From: a virus
IMG/VR virus record: IMGVR_UViG_3300031787_000290
Coordinates: 1-40,821 of that record
Strand: one strand, 5' to 3'
DNA length: 40,821 bases
Below are positions 26,102 to 35,642 of the stretch, piece after piece. A model generated the notes under the pieces. It was not told the DNA's origin. It did no database searches and saw only the letters and a program-made list of their open reading frames with translations. The position numbers and the translations under genes were made by a program. Position 1 is the first letter of the stretch, and each line of letters opens with the position of its first letter.

Positions 26102-28129
26102 ATGTTAAGCACCGTATCTCTTACGTTTGAACTGTCGTACACCAACCCCATCACAGGGAATGTTGAGCCTCGCGGTATCGTAACGGACTCAACTGATTAC
26201 TCTGGAATTGGTATTAATTTGTCGTCATTTTTGGCGAAGGGACTCGGTGTTATATCTTTTAACGGGGATATAATCGTCGACAAAAATTCTGTTGGCGACC
26301 CGATGATTGATCTTCAAAACTGGGAGTCTCTCCACCCTGGCGAGACCCCAGTTTTTATTTTCCCTCTTGTCCTTGACGGCAATGGGGAGCCAGCCAATGG
26401 AGTTTATTCCTTCCAATACTCTTTGAGACTTCTTTCAAACCCGCTGATCGGCGGTGTTGAAATCTTTGCTGAAATTCCTCCACACGAAGTTGAGACAGAC
26501 GGCAGCGAGTGGCTCGTAAACTTCCTTGTGTCGGGCAACACTATAACCCTTGTTACAGGTTCTCCAAACTTAGTTGCTACTGTTGTTTCCGCCTCAGAGG
26601 GCGAGAACGGGGCGCTTATTGTCATTGAAGAGCAGCTTGATGCGGAAGCCCCTCACGAGGATATATCGTTTGACATAACGAATGTTCAGCTGAATAAATC
26701 ATACGTGTTTAAGGGTTGTAAGAAAGCTACTGCAAATGTAGATTTTACATACGATTGCGAGTACGGCGATTCGGGCACATGGGCGGTGGCTAACACTACT
26801 CAACTTGGTTCTAACGACGTTGTATCGAGCCTAAACTGCACGATCACATACCCTGGTTGGACATTTTCGACACCAGGATTTACTCCGACCATCACAACCA
26901 CATCTCTTCCATATCCAACACTTGAGACTCAAACTCCGTTGGCGACTGGAACGTACACCGTTTCTCTGACAGAGGTTATTGAGACTATTCAAACCGACGG
27001 TCTGATACTTCAGTACAGCACGTCTGTTACGAAGGAGTTTTCAGTAAGCTGTGCGGGAACACTGTGTGGACTTGTTCCATGCATTGAAAACCTGAGAAAG
27101 GCACACGAGTTGGAGCTCAAGTCTAATCGCGTATCTAAGTACCAAGTTTTTGTAGACAATGTTCTTCTGTACTATACAGAGGCTTTGAACTACAAGGCTT
27201 GCGGAGAGCTTGATAAGTACAAGGAGACCATCTCTTTGATAGAGTCTCAACTTGATGCGTCGGGCTGTGAGTGTGCTTGTTGTGATGATGAGACATACTA
27301 CTGGGTGTCAAACAACAGCGGTCAGTCTGTTATCGATCAGCTTCTGGCTAACATACAGTACAAGCTGTTCGATGGAATCCCTGGTGCTACCGAGGATTCA
27401 ACGGCTGGAAACCTTGTTGGGGCAATCAAACAGGACTACAACACTGGTATCGAGTATCGATGCATTGATAACACACCTGGAGCGGCTGTTTGGGTTCTGT
27501 ATTACGACCCTAATGCAAATCCGGCTGCGGAAAACGTATCCTTTTCTGAAAACCCCAACATACCAGGAACCAATGTTCAGGACGTAATAGACAATACTAT
27601 TGGGGCTACGCTGTACCTGCAGTCTTTGATAGACATAAACACGTCTCAGATAGCGTCTTTGATCACTGATGTTGGCAGTAAGGTGCAGAGTGTTACTGGA
27701 ACTGTTGTTGATAATACCGATCCTCTCAACCCGATTATTCAGGCTCTGAACTCCGTGGCAACCGACAGCTCGCTTACAGGAAACGGAACCGTTGGGTCAC
27801 CCCTAGCGGTTGTTCCAAAGTACTTGTCTGCCGTGTTCAGAATCACTCAAATAGGAAGTTCTGCTCCCACTTTGGACCAGACCCTGTACAATGACACCGG
27901 TCAATCGATTTCATTGGTGAGAAGTGCTCAAGGCGTTTACCGAGTTACAATCGGCGGCCTTGTTGGCCTAACTAAAACAGCGGTGTCCATCTCCAACGGA
28001 TCCGTAAAGGGTCACGTGGCTATCGCTCCTGCTTCTGGATACGCAGTAATATCTACCGGCTCTTTTGCTGGGGTTGCTGCCGACAGTATTTTGGATGATG
28101 CTACCGTAGAGATCAAATTCTATCAATAA
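26102..28129 (+). CDS. Fibre-type virion protein, 675 aa
   Basis: Low-charge, Thr/Ser/Val/Gly-rich sequence with beta repeats across the first 310 residues (TFSTPGFTPTITTTSLPYP, ATGTYTVSLTEVIET). A Cys-rich stretch follows (CAGTLCGLVPC near 320; CECACCDD near 390, a likely metal or disulfide knot). NIPGTNVQDVIDNTIG and SSLTGNGTVGSPLAV are modules typical of phage fibre stems and tips. The C-terminus (GLVGLTKTAVSISNGSVKGH) resembles a fibre head domain. It could be a head or tail fibre binding host glycans. It overlaps the next start (TAATG). Confidence 0.65.
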   Translation: MLSTVSLTFELSYTNPITGNVEPRGIVTDSTDYSGIGINLSSFLAKGLGVISFNGDIIVDKNSVGDPMIDLQNWESLHPGETPVFIFPLVLDGNGEPANGVYSFQYSLRLLSNPLIGGVEIFAEIPPHEVETDGSEWLVNFLVSGNTITLVTGSPNLVATVVSASEGENGALIVIEEQLDAEAPHEDISFDITNVQLNKSYVFKGCKKATANVDFTYDCEYGDSGTWAVANTTQLGSNDVVSSLNCTITYPGWTFSTPGFTPTITTTSLPYPTLETQTPLATGTYTVSLTEVIETIQTDGLILQYSTSVTKEFSVSCAGTLCGLVPCIENLRKAHELELKSNRVSKYQVFVDNVLLYYTEALNYKACGELDKYKETISLIESQLDASGCECACCDDETYYWVSNNSGQSVIDQLLANIQYKLFDGIPGATEDSTAGNLVGAIKQDYNTGIEYRCIDNTPGAAVWVLYYDPNANPAAENVSFSENPNIPGTNVQDVIDNTIGATLYLQSLIDINTSQIASLITDVGSKVQSVTGTVVDNTDPLNPIIQALNSVATDSSLTGNGTVGSPLAVVPKYLSAVFRITQIGSSAPTLDQTLYNDTGQSISLVRSAQGVYRVTIGGLVGLTKTAVSISNGSVKGHVAIAPASGYAVISTGSFAGVAADSILDDATVEIKFYQ

Positions 28130-28884
28130 TGGTAACCACTCTAGGTCAAATATATGATGAACTGCTTTTCCGTGCGGGTAAGGACCTTCGCGGTGGGTTC
28201 ATCACTCCAGATGACTTCAATAGGGCTATCAAGGTGATAAGCCAAAGGTACCTGAACACGTTAGTGGACAACTTTGAGAAGAGCAGGGAAATATCAAGTG
28301 ACCTTCAGCCGTTTATCAAAACACTTGGTTCTCCTCAGTACCCAGCCATGAGTTTCACGCCTGTGATGCCTGGCAACCCCAAAAAGGGAGGGTACGCAGA
28401 CATTCCTGAGGACATATGGTATGAGGCAGCATCAAGCTACCTTGAACTCATGAACGACGGGTGTTCTACCAGCGAGAACTACAGGTCTGTTGACTTTGTA
28501 AGTCAGCATGACTTTGATGCTAAGATGAGGAACTCCATTACAAGCCCAGTGGATAACCCGGGTGAGAATGACCCGATACTTGTTACAAGGAATAACAAGT
28601 ACTTCTTGTACCCATTCTTAAACAGAATTTCGTTTACATACATTCGTAAACCGAACACTCCGTACTTTGACTATGATTTTATCAATGGGGTCGCTGTATA
28701 TCTCCCGCCGGGATCAACTCACGTAAACAGTTCTGTTGAACCGCAGGGTTCCCCAAGCCTCAGCGTTGAGTTTGAGTACCCTGAGAGCACGGTCGATCAC
28801 CTGACAGACATGATTAAAACCTATGTCGGTATCGGTAATGAGAATCAGTGGAATATTCAAACCCAAATGCCTAGCAAGGTATGA
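28129..28884 (+). CDS. Head-tail connector-type protein, 251 aa
   Basis: The gene lies immediately after the fibre gene and in front of two further connector-sized genes. Begins MVTTLGQIYDELLFRAGKDL, an N-terminal helical start shared in style with adaptor or ring proteins of podoviruses. A beta region follows (YFLYPFLNRISFTYIRKPNT) and a short helical end (VDHLTDMIKTYVGIGNENQ). The ATG overlaps the previous stop by one base, and the next gene overlaps by 4. Identity is by synteny and size. Confidence 0.6.
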   Translation: MVTTLGQIYDELLFRAGKDLRGGFITPDDFNRAIKVISQRYLNTLVDNFEKSREISSDLQPFIKTLGSPQYPAMSFTPVMPGNPKKGGYADIPEDIWYEAASSYLELMNDGCSTSENYRSVDFVSQHDFDAKMRNSITSPVDNPGENDPILVTRNNKYFLYPFLNRISFTYIRKPNTPYFDYDFINGVAVYLPPGSTHVNSSVEPQGSPSLSVEFEYPESTVDHLTDMIKTYVGIGNENQWNIQTQMPSKV

Positions 28885-29477
28885 TAACGAAGCGCCAAGC
28901 CATAGAGTTAGTTCAGCACAGACTCACGGGCGGAGATATCCCCGAGGATGTTCGCAGGCTGTATCCTAGATCAATAATAGCAAGGATCATAAACTTTGCC
29001 CTTTCTGATATTGTGACCAGGGATCCGTATGCGGCATCAGACATGGCTGTTCCGTATTCTTTTGACGTGAAGTCTGATGAGAGGGGGTACTACGTGGAGA
29101 TGAATCCACAGCCCATGTCGGGTAGCTTTTCTATCTACACGGTTGAGGACCAGTCTGAGGCGGCAAGTGAATACCTTGTTCAAACGAAGGCGGAGTCATC
29201 GGCAATGAAGGTGTTAAGGGGGGCCAATAAAAGTGCTGCAGTTCTTTACAAGAACCTGCTCAGGTTCAACAAGAAGCCAACTGGTTCGGTTACGATCACT
29301 ATGATCCCTAATATATATCAGATGGAAGACGACGATATACTTGTTATTCCATCGGATGTGAATGGAGCTGGTGAGCTTGCCTTCTTTCAAATGTGCTTGC
29401 AGGCGCTTTCAAGCCAAGGGTTCCAGGATGACCTTAACAACAACTCTATAGACATTCAAGCGTTATCAAAGGGTTGA
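28881..29477 (+). CDS. Connector/completion-type protein, 198 aa
   Basis: Starts with a 4-base ATGA overlap. The opening (MITKRQAIELVQHRLTGGDI, then RSIIARIINFALSDIVTRD) is a helical bundle of the kind seen in neck adaptor proteins. A beta-sandwich-like middle follows (GSVTITMIPNIYQMEDDD), with a helical tail. Together with the 251- and 243-residue neighbours it probably forms the neck rings below the portal. No family named. Confidence 0.6.
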   Translation: MITKRQAIELVQHRLTGGDIPEDVRRLYPRSIIARIINFALSDIVTRDPYAASDMAVPYSFDVKSDERGYYVEMNPQPMSGSFSIYTVEDQSEAASEYLVQTKAESSAMKVLRGANKSAAVLYKNLLRFNKKPTGSVTITMIPNIYQMEDDDILVIPSDVNGAGELAFFQMCLQALSSQGFQDDLNNNSIDIQALSKG

Positions 29478-29495
29478 TAAAACTACACTTAGTCG

Positions 29496-30227
29496 ATGAC
29501 AATAAAGGATATAAAATACATTGCAACATCAGCCCTGTACAGGCTTGGCAAGAATCCTACTGGTCGTGATTTGAACTGGATGATTCAGGTTGCCATAGAC
29601 TACATGAGTGAAAAATCGCCGCTTGACGGGTCTGTGAGCCTAAAAACGGTTTATGCAAAGATTGATACAGGGGCGAGGGTGTACACGCTCCCGCCAGACT
29701 GTATGCGCATCTCTAAGATAGGGCTCAAGTCTGGAAGGAGGATATGGACCCTGACGCCGGACACGTCACTGACATTCCCTGAGCCTGTGTTTACGTGCGA
29801 AAGCGACGCCACTGACCCCGTGATCATAGACGGCTACTATCCGTCGGGTTATTTTGGGTATTTTTACGGGTATCCAAACTACACAACTGGCGGGGGGAGG
29901 AATGAGAACTACTACAGGATTGATGGTAGGAACATTGTTTTTGACCACAACATACCCGATGGGCAGCTTGTTATTGAGTACTTTTCAAACGGCTCAAGCA
30001 TTGATGAGAGGACATTGATTGATGCGGCATACGCTGAACCGTTTAGGCTTTATCTAATGAGTGAGTACTGTTTCCACAGGGGTAGTGCGGGTGATATGGC
30101 TAAGTACAAAGAGCTGCAAATGCAGTACGAGGCCGCCCAATGGAGTGCCAACCTTTTGGTGAAGGCTCCCAGGTTGTATGAAATGATTGACGCTTTGGCG
30201 CAGAGTTCAGAACTTAATCTTGGATAA
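29496..30227 (+). CDS. Tail tubular A/ring-type protein, 243 aa
   Basis: Begins MTIKDIKYIATSALYRLGKN and contains a helix-beta-helix layout. It has a Gly/Tyr-rich loop (GYYPSGYFGYFYGYPNY) and VIEYFSNGSSIDERTLIDAA, followed by LYLMSEYCFHRGSAGDMAKYKEL. This resembles T7 gp11/P22 gp4-like adaptor proteins that attach the tail nozzle. It lies directly before the nozzle-like gene (1-base overlap), the usual order. Confidence 0.6.
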   Translation: MTIKDIKYIATSALYRLGKNPTGRDLNWMIQVAIDYMSEKSPLDGSVSLKTVYAKIDTGARVYTLPPDCMRISKIGLKSGRRIWTLTPDTSLTFPEPVFTCESDATDPVIIDGYYPSGYFGYFYGYPNYTTGGGRNENYYRIDGRNIVFDHNIPDGQLVIEYFSNGSSIDERTLIDAAYAEPFRLYLMSEYCFHRGSAGDMAKYKELQMQYEAAQWSANLLVKAPRLYEMIDALAQSSELNLG

Positions 30228-33200
30228 TGGATTTCAACGAAGAAATAATCTTTGCTGGGGGCATCAACACTGACGATGATCCACGATCAATCCCTAAGGG
30301 GGATTACCGCGACATGAGTTACTGCAGGCTTGGTCCGGTGACTGGTGAGGGAGTTGCTGTCATTACCTCGTGGGGCACGGTTAACATCTCCAACCCAGAG
30401 CTTGAGAGTAGGGATGTTGTTATAGGTGCCACTATATGGGAGAGAAATGGTGGAAATTCAAGGTCTATAGTTTACTTCGTGTGTGCCTACGATGGGGACC
30501 ACGAGGTGTGGGTTTACGACATAAATTCGGAGGCACACTCGCTTGCTCTGCAAAGCCCTGAGCTGAACTTCTCTGTTAACTTCCCTGTTTTCCATGCAAA
30601 TACGTTCGACGACATACTGAAGTTTACAGACGGCAGGTGGGATGATCAGATGTATGTTGATGGGGATCGGGTCTTTAATCCTCCGTACCAAATTAACTTG
30701 GAAAAGGCGTTGTCAGGGTTTTATACTGGCGTAACGCTTAGGACGATTGATGCAATTAAATGGCCTCCGAACCCGCCCTATACGCAGTACATTACCGATG
30801 TAGACAGGAACGACAACAAGATATCTAAGAAGCTTTTCAAGTTCTGCATTCAGTACATTTACGAGAACAACGAGGTTAGTTCATGGTCGATGTACAGTAA
30901 CCTGCCGTTGCCTGACCAGTCGGAGTTCGTTACAGGGTCAAACTGGCTTCGTACTAACTACGATAACGGGATTGCTATTACATTCGAAACAGGCCCCAAA
31001 GAGATTATAGGCTTTAACATAGCTGTTCAGCAGTTTGACGAAAGCACCGGTGGCGCCGAGGGGCCGTTTTCTGTTTTTGCTGAATTCAATAAGGAGAGGG
31101 ATGGGATTTCAGACAACGAGAATTACACGGTCAATTTCTACGGAAACGTATCCACCAAAGTTGCCGTTGATTTCCAGAAAAATTATGACCGCCTTCCTAT
31201 TTCGGCTCGTTGCCAAGAGTACCTTCCGACGAGTCAGGTAGCGTATATAAATTTCAGAGAGGGTTTCGATAAGATCGCAATTGATTCTCAGTCCGATTAT
31301 ATCATCAGGGAGGTTCAGTGGTCTGCGTTTGCGAATGTTTGGTTTACGGCTAGATGGGACGGCCCCGGTGGTGGGAACCTGGATACCGGCGTCGATGCGT
31401 GGAATGTCACGACCGAATTCCCCTACAGCGCAGGCATGGTCATAACACTCAACGGGCCGACGAGCATCCCTATTCTTCTGAGCTACATTGTGACTCAGCA
31501 GGACATTGATGCAGCACTCGCTCTCCCGACGATTACCGATCGGAATGAGTACATGATTCAGTTGATCGGCGACTCGTTCATGGCTTCTCTTGGTCAGCCC
31601 GCCGGGACGGTATCTCTTGTTGGAACTATTTTCAGATACTCTTTCACCCCGATCGCGAGCGACATCAACACGACTCAAAGCAAGCTGACCCGCCTCAATG
31701 ACGCCCGGACATCCCTAAAGTCTGGTGCCACTCACCAGTTTGGGATAGTTTACGGGGACAGGGCTTTCAGGGACGGCACCGTTTATACTTCGGATCAGAT
31801 GAATCTGTTTGTTCCGTTCTTTTACGACATCGACAGATCGTCTTTGTCCAAAGAATGGAACCCTTTTACTATTAATCCGAAAATCACCATCGGGCATGCA
31901 CCTCCGGTCTGGGCCGACAGGTACTGGATTGTAGCGAAGCCGGCTACCGAGATATTGAGTTTTGGTCAGTACATGGTTTCGGTTGAAAACATATACGCAA
32001 ACAGTGCTATAGTTTTAGATTCTGCAAGTCAAGACACTCGTTACAAGATAACGCTTGACAACAAGTACACTAACGTTTATAACATTGGGGCGACCATAAA
32101 TCACGTTCCTCAGAAGGGTGATAAGCTAAGGTTTGTTAGAAGACGTTCCCCAGAGAGTTGGGATAACTTCAGTAACACCCTTGGCGGGTATGCGGAGTAT
32201 GTTGAGGTGGATGTTTTGGATTACCTTCCCACTGACGGGGAGGGCGGAAGGCCAGTTGTTTATACTAGCCTGTTTAACATAAACCTGATTGAGAACTTTG
32301 ACAGTATCGATAACCCGGGCGGATACATTGTTGAGATATACACTCCTCGTCCGTTTGTTGACGATGACGGAGGCCTGTTTATTTCGGCTTGGAAGGACGT
32401 GACCGGTTCTATATCGGTTATTGACGCGCATACTCCAGACAGGAGACATGGTGCGCCATACGATTACACCGCTCAGTGCGTCGAGATAGCTCCTTTCAGC
32501 TACATATTTTCCATGACCAGTGATCGCACTAATTTGGTCGGGCAGTCCTTTAATCTCGTTCTTTATTACAACGACGGATCTGTCGAAACAGTTAATTCCG
32601 AAGAGATTATCGATGCTGAATACCGCGTAGAGGACAATATAACCTACATCACGTTTCTTAATCAGGATCCTCTCGATACCATTTCCTACATAACGCTGTC
32701 TTATAGCTCTTCTCAACAGGTGGGTGTTATTGCTTCTCCGGCCTACATCTACCCGTCATACGGAGACGTATACCTCAGGATGAGAAATTTTTGCACGGGG
32801 TATGCAGGCGGGGCGGGGATGTACTACTACTACATCGAGGACCCGCATTATTCCGACTACTGGCTGAGTGATGTTCACAATACCGGAAGAACAAGAATCG
32901 AATCTCCGACATTTAAGATGACGCACCGTAAGGCTGACGCCATCCACTCGAATCCTTACGGCGGCCCGAACAGCACTATTAACGGGACGTCGACCTTTGT
33001 GCTTGACAACTCGAACATCATTCAGATGAACCCCTTTCACGGGGAGGTGACTCGAGCAATTATGGCTGGCAGGGAGGGTAAGACTCTGAAGTGCCTTCAG
33101 CCGTTTAAAGAGAACTCGGTGTACATTCAGTTCTACCCCAACGAGGTTGGATCGGATAGCTCTGTGAGGGTAAGCAAGGCCACGTTCGCTTCTTGGTTTG

Positions 33201-34537
33201 ACTACAAGTCAAGGTTTGGAACCACGGCCCCTGGCTCTGTTGCGCTGCTCCCAAACGGCTCTATAGCGTACTTTGACCCGAACTCTGGGGTGTTTATCCT
33301 GTCTGACACCAACGGTCAGAACGTGATCAGTGAGATAGACCCTGCAAGCGGAAACGACTTTAAGTTCAAAACCGAGACCAAGCGGATTGCTACAGAGTAC
33401 TCAAAAACGTCTGCATCTGACTGCCGTTCGTACGTGAACGAGCTTATGGGGGAGGTGGGATTTGCTTTTAAGCTGGTGAAGGACGACTCTGATTATTCTG
33501 GCGACATAGTGTTCGCCAACGAGGGCGCTTCGGTTTTCCTTGCCTCTGGAACATATGCTGAACTCGCCGGGTTTGTTGGTCGCCAAATAACGTTTTACAT
33601 ACCAGTAGACGATCCTTTGGCTCCGCTTGTGACATTCACCACGTACATAGAGTTCGTCGAGGAGCCGGGCCTTATCGCACTGGGTATCGCAATATACATT
33701 CGGGATCAATTCCCTGTAGGGAACAATGTTGGTCAGGCAACGTATTACATTCACCCGGAAACAGAGGTGAAGCACGTTGTTTTCGATTACTTAAAAATGA
33801 GGTGGAGATCAACATACTACTACCCGTTCATGCACTTTGTCAACTACGGACAGCTTCTGTTTGGGTGGGGGGACGAGTCGGAATTCTTTAAACACAATCA
33901 GAGGGATTCTTTCACGTTCCACGATACCGAGTTTATTCAAAAGATAGCGTTTGTCTCCAACGAAGACCCGCTAAATGTAAAGAGGTATCAAAACTTTACT
34001 CAGCGCTCATCAAAGCCGTTTTTGGTTGAGGCAAGTTCAGAACCAAACCTCAGCTACACTAGCGGAATGTACACCTCCGTCCCAACATCAGAGATGGGGG
34101 TTTATGAGGGGTATGTAAGGGGTTACTACAAGAAGAACTTGTACGACCCCAAGTTTTTGAATTCAGCAGTCCCATCAACGTCTTTTGTTGGTATCGATCC
34201 CGACACGGGGGACCTCATCACGGGGTGGAATGTTGATGGTGATTACACGGGATTGCTTGGTGTGAATGTGGTGGTTGTTCAGGTTAACGGCAACTTTTTA
34301 GGGACGGTAACGTCTGCCGTTTACAACAGCATTACAAACACAACGTTTATAGAGACTAGCTACGGGAACCCTGTAGAAACAGGGGTTTCAGGGTACTTGT
34401 ACTCCGCCGATAAGGCCATGGCTGCTGGTGAAGACATGAGGTCGTACTACCTTACCCACGTGTTGAGTTATGACCCACTTTCAAACCAGAGCGGGGCACA
34501 AATATTCAATGTTGGAATTAAGGGGATACTTTCATAA
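30227..34537 (+). CDS. Tail nozzle/stabilisation-like protein, 1436 aa
   Basis: Begins MDFNEEIIFAGGINTDDDPR, then SIPKGDYRDMSYCRLGP, a start shared with the large stabilisation or tail-tubular-B-like proteins of crAss-like phages. The body is a long series of beta strands with DGDHEVWVYDINSE-type turns, suited to a propeller-based nozzle. Late conserved-looking pieces include MAGREGKTLKCLQPFKENSV and LPNGSIAYFDPNSGVFILSD. Two stretches (~385-480 and ~1095-1180) look like inserted small domains with different codon use. It would form the DNA exit channel and tail end. Assignment by synteny and pattern. Confidence 0.7.
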   Translation: MDFNEEIIFAGGINTDDDPRSIPKGDYRDMSYCRLGPVTGEGVAVITSWGTVNISNPELESRDVVIGATIWERNGGNSRSIVYFVCAYDGDHEVWVYDINSEAHSLALQSPELNFSVNFPVFHANTFDDILKFTDGRWDDQMYVDGDRVFNPPYQINLEKALSGFYTGVTLRTIDAIKWPPNPPYTQYITDVDRNDNKISKKLFKFCIQYIYENNEVSSWSMYSNLPLPDQSEFVTGSNWLRTNYDNGIAITFETGPKEIIGFNIAVQQFDESTGGAEGPFSVFAEFNKERDGISDNENYTVNFYGNVSTKVAVDFQKNYDRLPISARCQEYLPTSQVAYINFREGFDKIAIDSQSDYIIREVQWSAFANVWFTARWDGPGGGNLDTGVDAWNVTTEFPYSAGMVITLNGPTSIPILLSYIVTQQDIDAALALPTITDRNEYMIQLIGDSFMASLGQPAGTVSLVGTIFRYSFTPIASDINTTQSKLTRLNDARTSLKSGATHQFGIVYGDRAFRDGTVYTSDQMNLFVPFFYDIDRSSLSKEWNPFTINPKITIGHAPPVWADRYWIVAKPATEILSFGQYMVSVENIYANSAIVLDSASQDTRYKITLDNKYTNVYNIGATINHVPQKGDKLRFVRRRSPESWDNFSNTLGGYAEYVEVDVLDYLPTDGEGGRPVVYTSLFNINLIENFDSIDNPGGYIVEIYTPRPFVDDDGGLFISAWKDVTGSISVIDAHTPDRRHGAPYDYTAQCVEIAPFSYIFSMTSDRTNLVGQSFNLVLYYNDGSVETVNSEEIIDAEYRVEDNITYITFLNQDPLDTISYITLSYSSSQQVGVIASPAYIYPSYGDVYLRMRNFCTGYAGGAGMYYYYIEDPHYSDYWLSDVHNTGRTRIESPTFKMTHRKADAIHSNPYGGPNSTINGTSTFVLDNSNIIQMNPFHGEVTRAIMAGREGKTLKCLQPFKENSVYIQFYPNEVGSDSSVRVSKATFASWFDYKSRFGTTAPGSVALLPNGSIAYFDPNSGVFILSDTNGQNVISEIDPASGNDFKFKTETKRIATEYSKTSASDCRSYVNELMGEVGFAFKLVKDDSDYSGDIVFANEGASVFLASGTYAELAGFVGRQITFYIPVDDPLAPLVTFTTYIEFVEEPGLIALGIAIYIRDQFPVGNNVGQATYYIHPETEVKHVVFDYLKMRWRSTYYYPFMHFVNYGQLLFGWGDESEFFKHNQRDSFTFHDTEFIQKIAFVSNEDPLNVKRYQNFTQRSSKPFLVEASSEPNLSYTSGMYTSVPTSEMGVYEGYVRGYYKKNLYDPKFLNSAVPSTSFVGIDPDTGDLITGWNVDGDYTGLLGVNVVVVQVNGNFLGTVTSAVYNSITNTTFIETSYGNPVETGVSGYLYSADKAMAAGEDMRSYYLTHVLSYDPLSNQSGAQIFNVGIKGILS

Positions 34538-34548
34538 ATTTGCCTACG

Positions 34549-34983
34549 ATGAAGAGTAGCGTCAAAATAAGGTCTATTCTTGCCGCTTTTAAGGGGGACA
34601 AGGAGATAGAGCTTTATTGCGACCCAAGTAACCCTGATAAAACGGATTCAGGAGTGGCTGTAGACACCTACAAGAAAATTATGGATTGGGAGTCTGTTAG
34701 CGAGGACGGGGTTTTTAAAGACGTGGTTGTTGACGATAGAGTTGTTGGATTCATTTACACCATACCGGGGAGACTCGTGAGTTTTGGTGTAAACCCAAAC
34801 TACAGGGTAAAGACTGTTCTCAAGCAGGTGTTTGAGTCCGTTGTTGATACCGTTGGCCCCGAGTTTGAGTGCTCGATGTGGTCTCGTAACGAAAGGGGTA
34901 TAAAGTGGCTGCAGCGCTGTGGGATGAGTGTAGTTTACTCTGATGAAGAAATAACAAATTTAATCTACAAGGAATGCCGATAA
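34549..34983 (+). CDS. GNAT-like protein of the virion region, 144 aa
   Basis: I choose ATG 34549 (MKSSVKIRSILAAFKGDKEI) over the TTG at 34540. The second half reads VDDRVVGFIYTIPG, SFGVNPNYRVKTVLKQVFES and WSRNERGIKWLQRCGM. This is the strand, CoA-loop helix and 'N..ai.wl...GM' end of the GNAT fold. The CoA-binding loop is weak (no RGxGxG), so it may not be catalytic. Similar GNAT-like proteins (T7 gp13-like position) occur next to internal virion genes in podoviruses. It overlaps the ejection gene by 10 bases. Confidence 0.55.
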   Translation: MKSSVKIRSILAAFKGDKEIELYCDPSNPDKTDSGVAVDTYKKIMDWESVSEDGVFKDVVVDDRVVGFIYTIPGRLVSFGVNPNYRVKTVLKQVFESVVDTVGPEFECSMWSRNERGIKWLQRCGMSVVYSDEEITNLIYKECR

Positions 34984-35642
34984 CAGCAAGTATTATAGCA
35001 GGGGGCATTGCAGCGGGTAAGGGGATTCAGTCCCTTATTCGTGCGAACCGTGCCAAGAAGGAGATAGAGGGCCTACAGAAGGGGCTCAAGGACCCCCGTT
35101 TTGAGATGCCTAAAGAGATGATGCAGGCCTACGATGCTGCAAAGGCAATGCCTGTTTCAAGGAATATGCCGGGCTACGGCGCCATGCAGAACCTTATGGG
35201 GGTTCAGCAGGCCTCCGCCCTTGGGGATATTTCTAAGTACGGTACGGGTCTTGATGCCGTTGCCGCCCTTACAAACCTCGGGACTCAGGGTATGGCTCAG
35301 CAGCAGCAGATTGGTATTGAGAATGCGCAGAACTATCAATCCCAATTAGAGAACAGGCGGGCGAATATGGCGAATATGGCCTCTCAACTCGGCGAGTACA
35401 GGCAGATGGAGTACGAGCAAAACGTCTTGAACCCCTTCTTGAGAACCAGTGCAGCTATTTCTGCGTTAAGACAAAAGAGGTATCAGGAGTCGAACTTGGC
35501 TTTCGATGCTTTTGCGAATGTCGCAAGGGCTGGGGGCGGCATGATGGGGGGAATCGGGGGCAAAACCACGACAACTACGGGGAATACAGGCGAATTTGGT
35601 GAAACAGGAATAGATACAATTGAACCAATGCTTTACGGATAA
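34974..35642 (+). CDS. Internal virion/ejection-type protein, 222 aa
   Basis: The N-terminus is a Gly/Ala-rich amphipathic or membrane-active segment (MPITASIIAGGIAAGKGIQS), followed by Ala/Gln/Met-rich helices (NLGTQGMAQQQQIGIENAQN, NRRANMANMASQLGEYRQM). A flexible Gly/Thr end follows (GGMMGGIGGKTTTTTGNTGE). This composition and the position after the nozzle match ejection proteins of the T7 gp14/P22 gp7 type that build a channel through the host envelope. The next gene's ATG overlaps its stop (TAATG). Confidence 0.65.
   Translation: MPITASIIAGGIAAGKGIQSLIRANRAKKEIEGLQKGLKDPRFEMPKEMMQAYDAAKAMPVSRNMPGYGAMQNLMGVQQASALGDISKYGTGLDAVAALTNLGTQGMAQQQQIGIENAQNYQSQLENRRANMANMASQLGEYRQMEYEQNVLNPFLRTSAAISALRQKRYQESNLAFDAFANVARAGGGMMGGIGGKTTTTTGNTGEFGETGIDTIEPMLYG

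Noticed and set aside
31109-32716. Two minus-strand frames of 189 and 196 residues
   Set aside because: Both antisense to the nozzle-like gene; no start context, promoter or recognisable domain.
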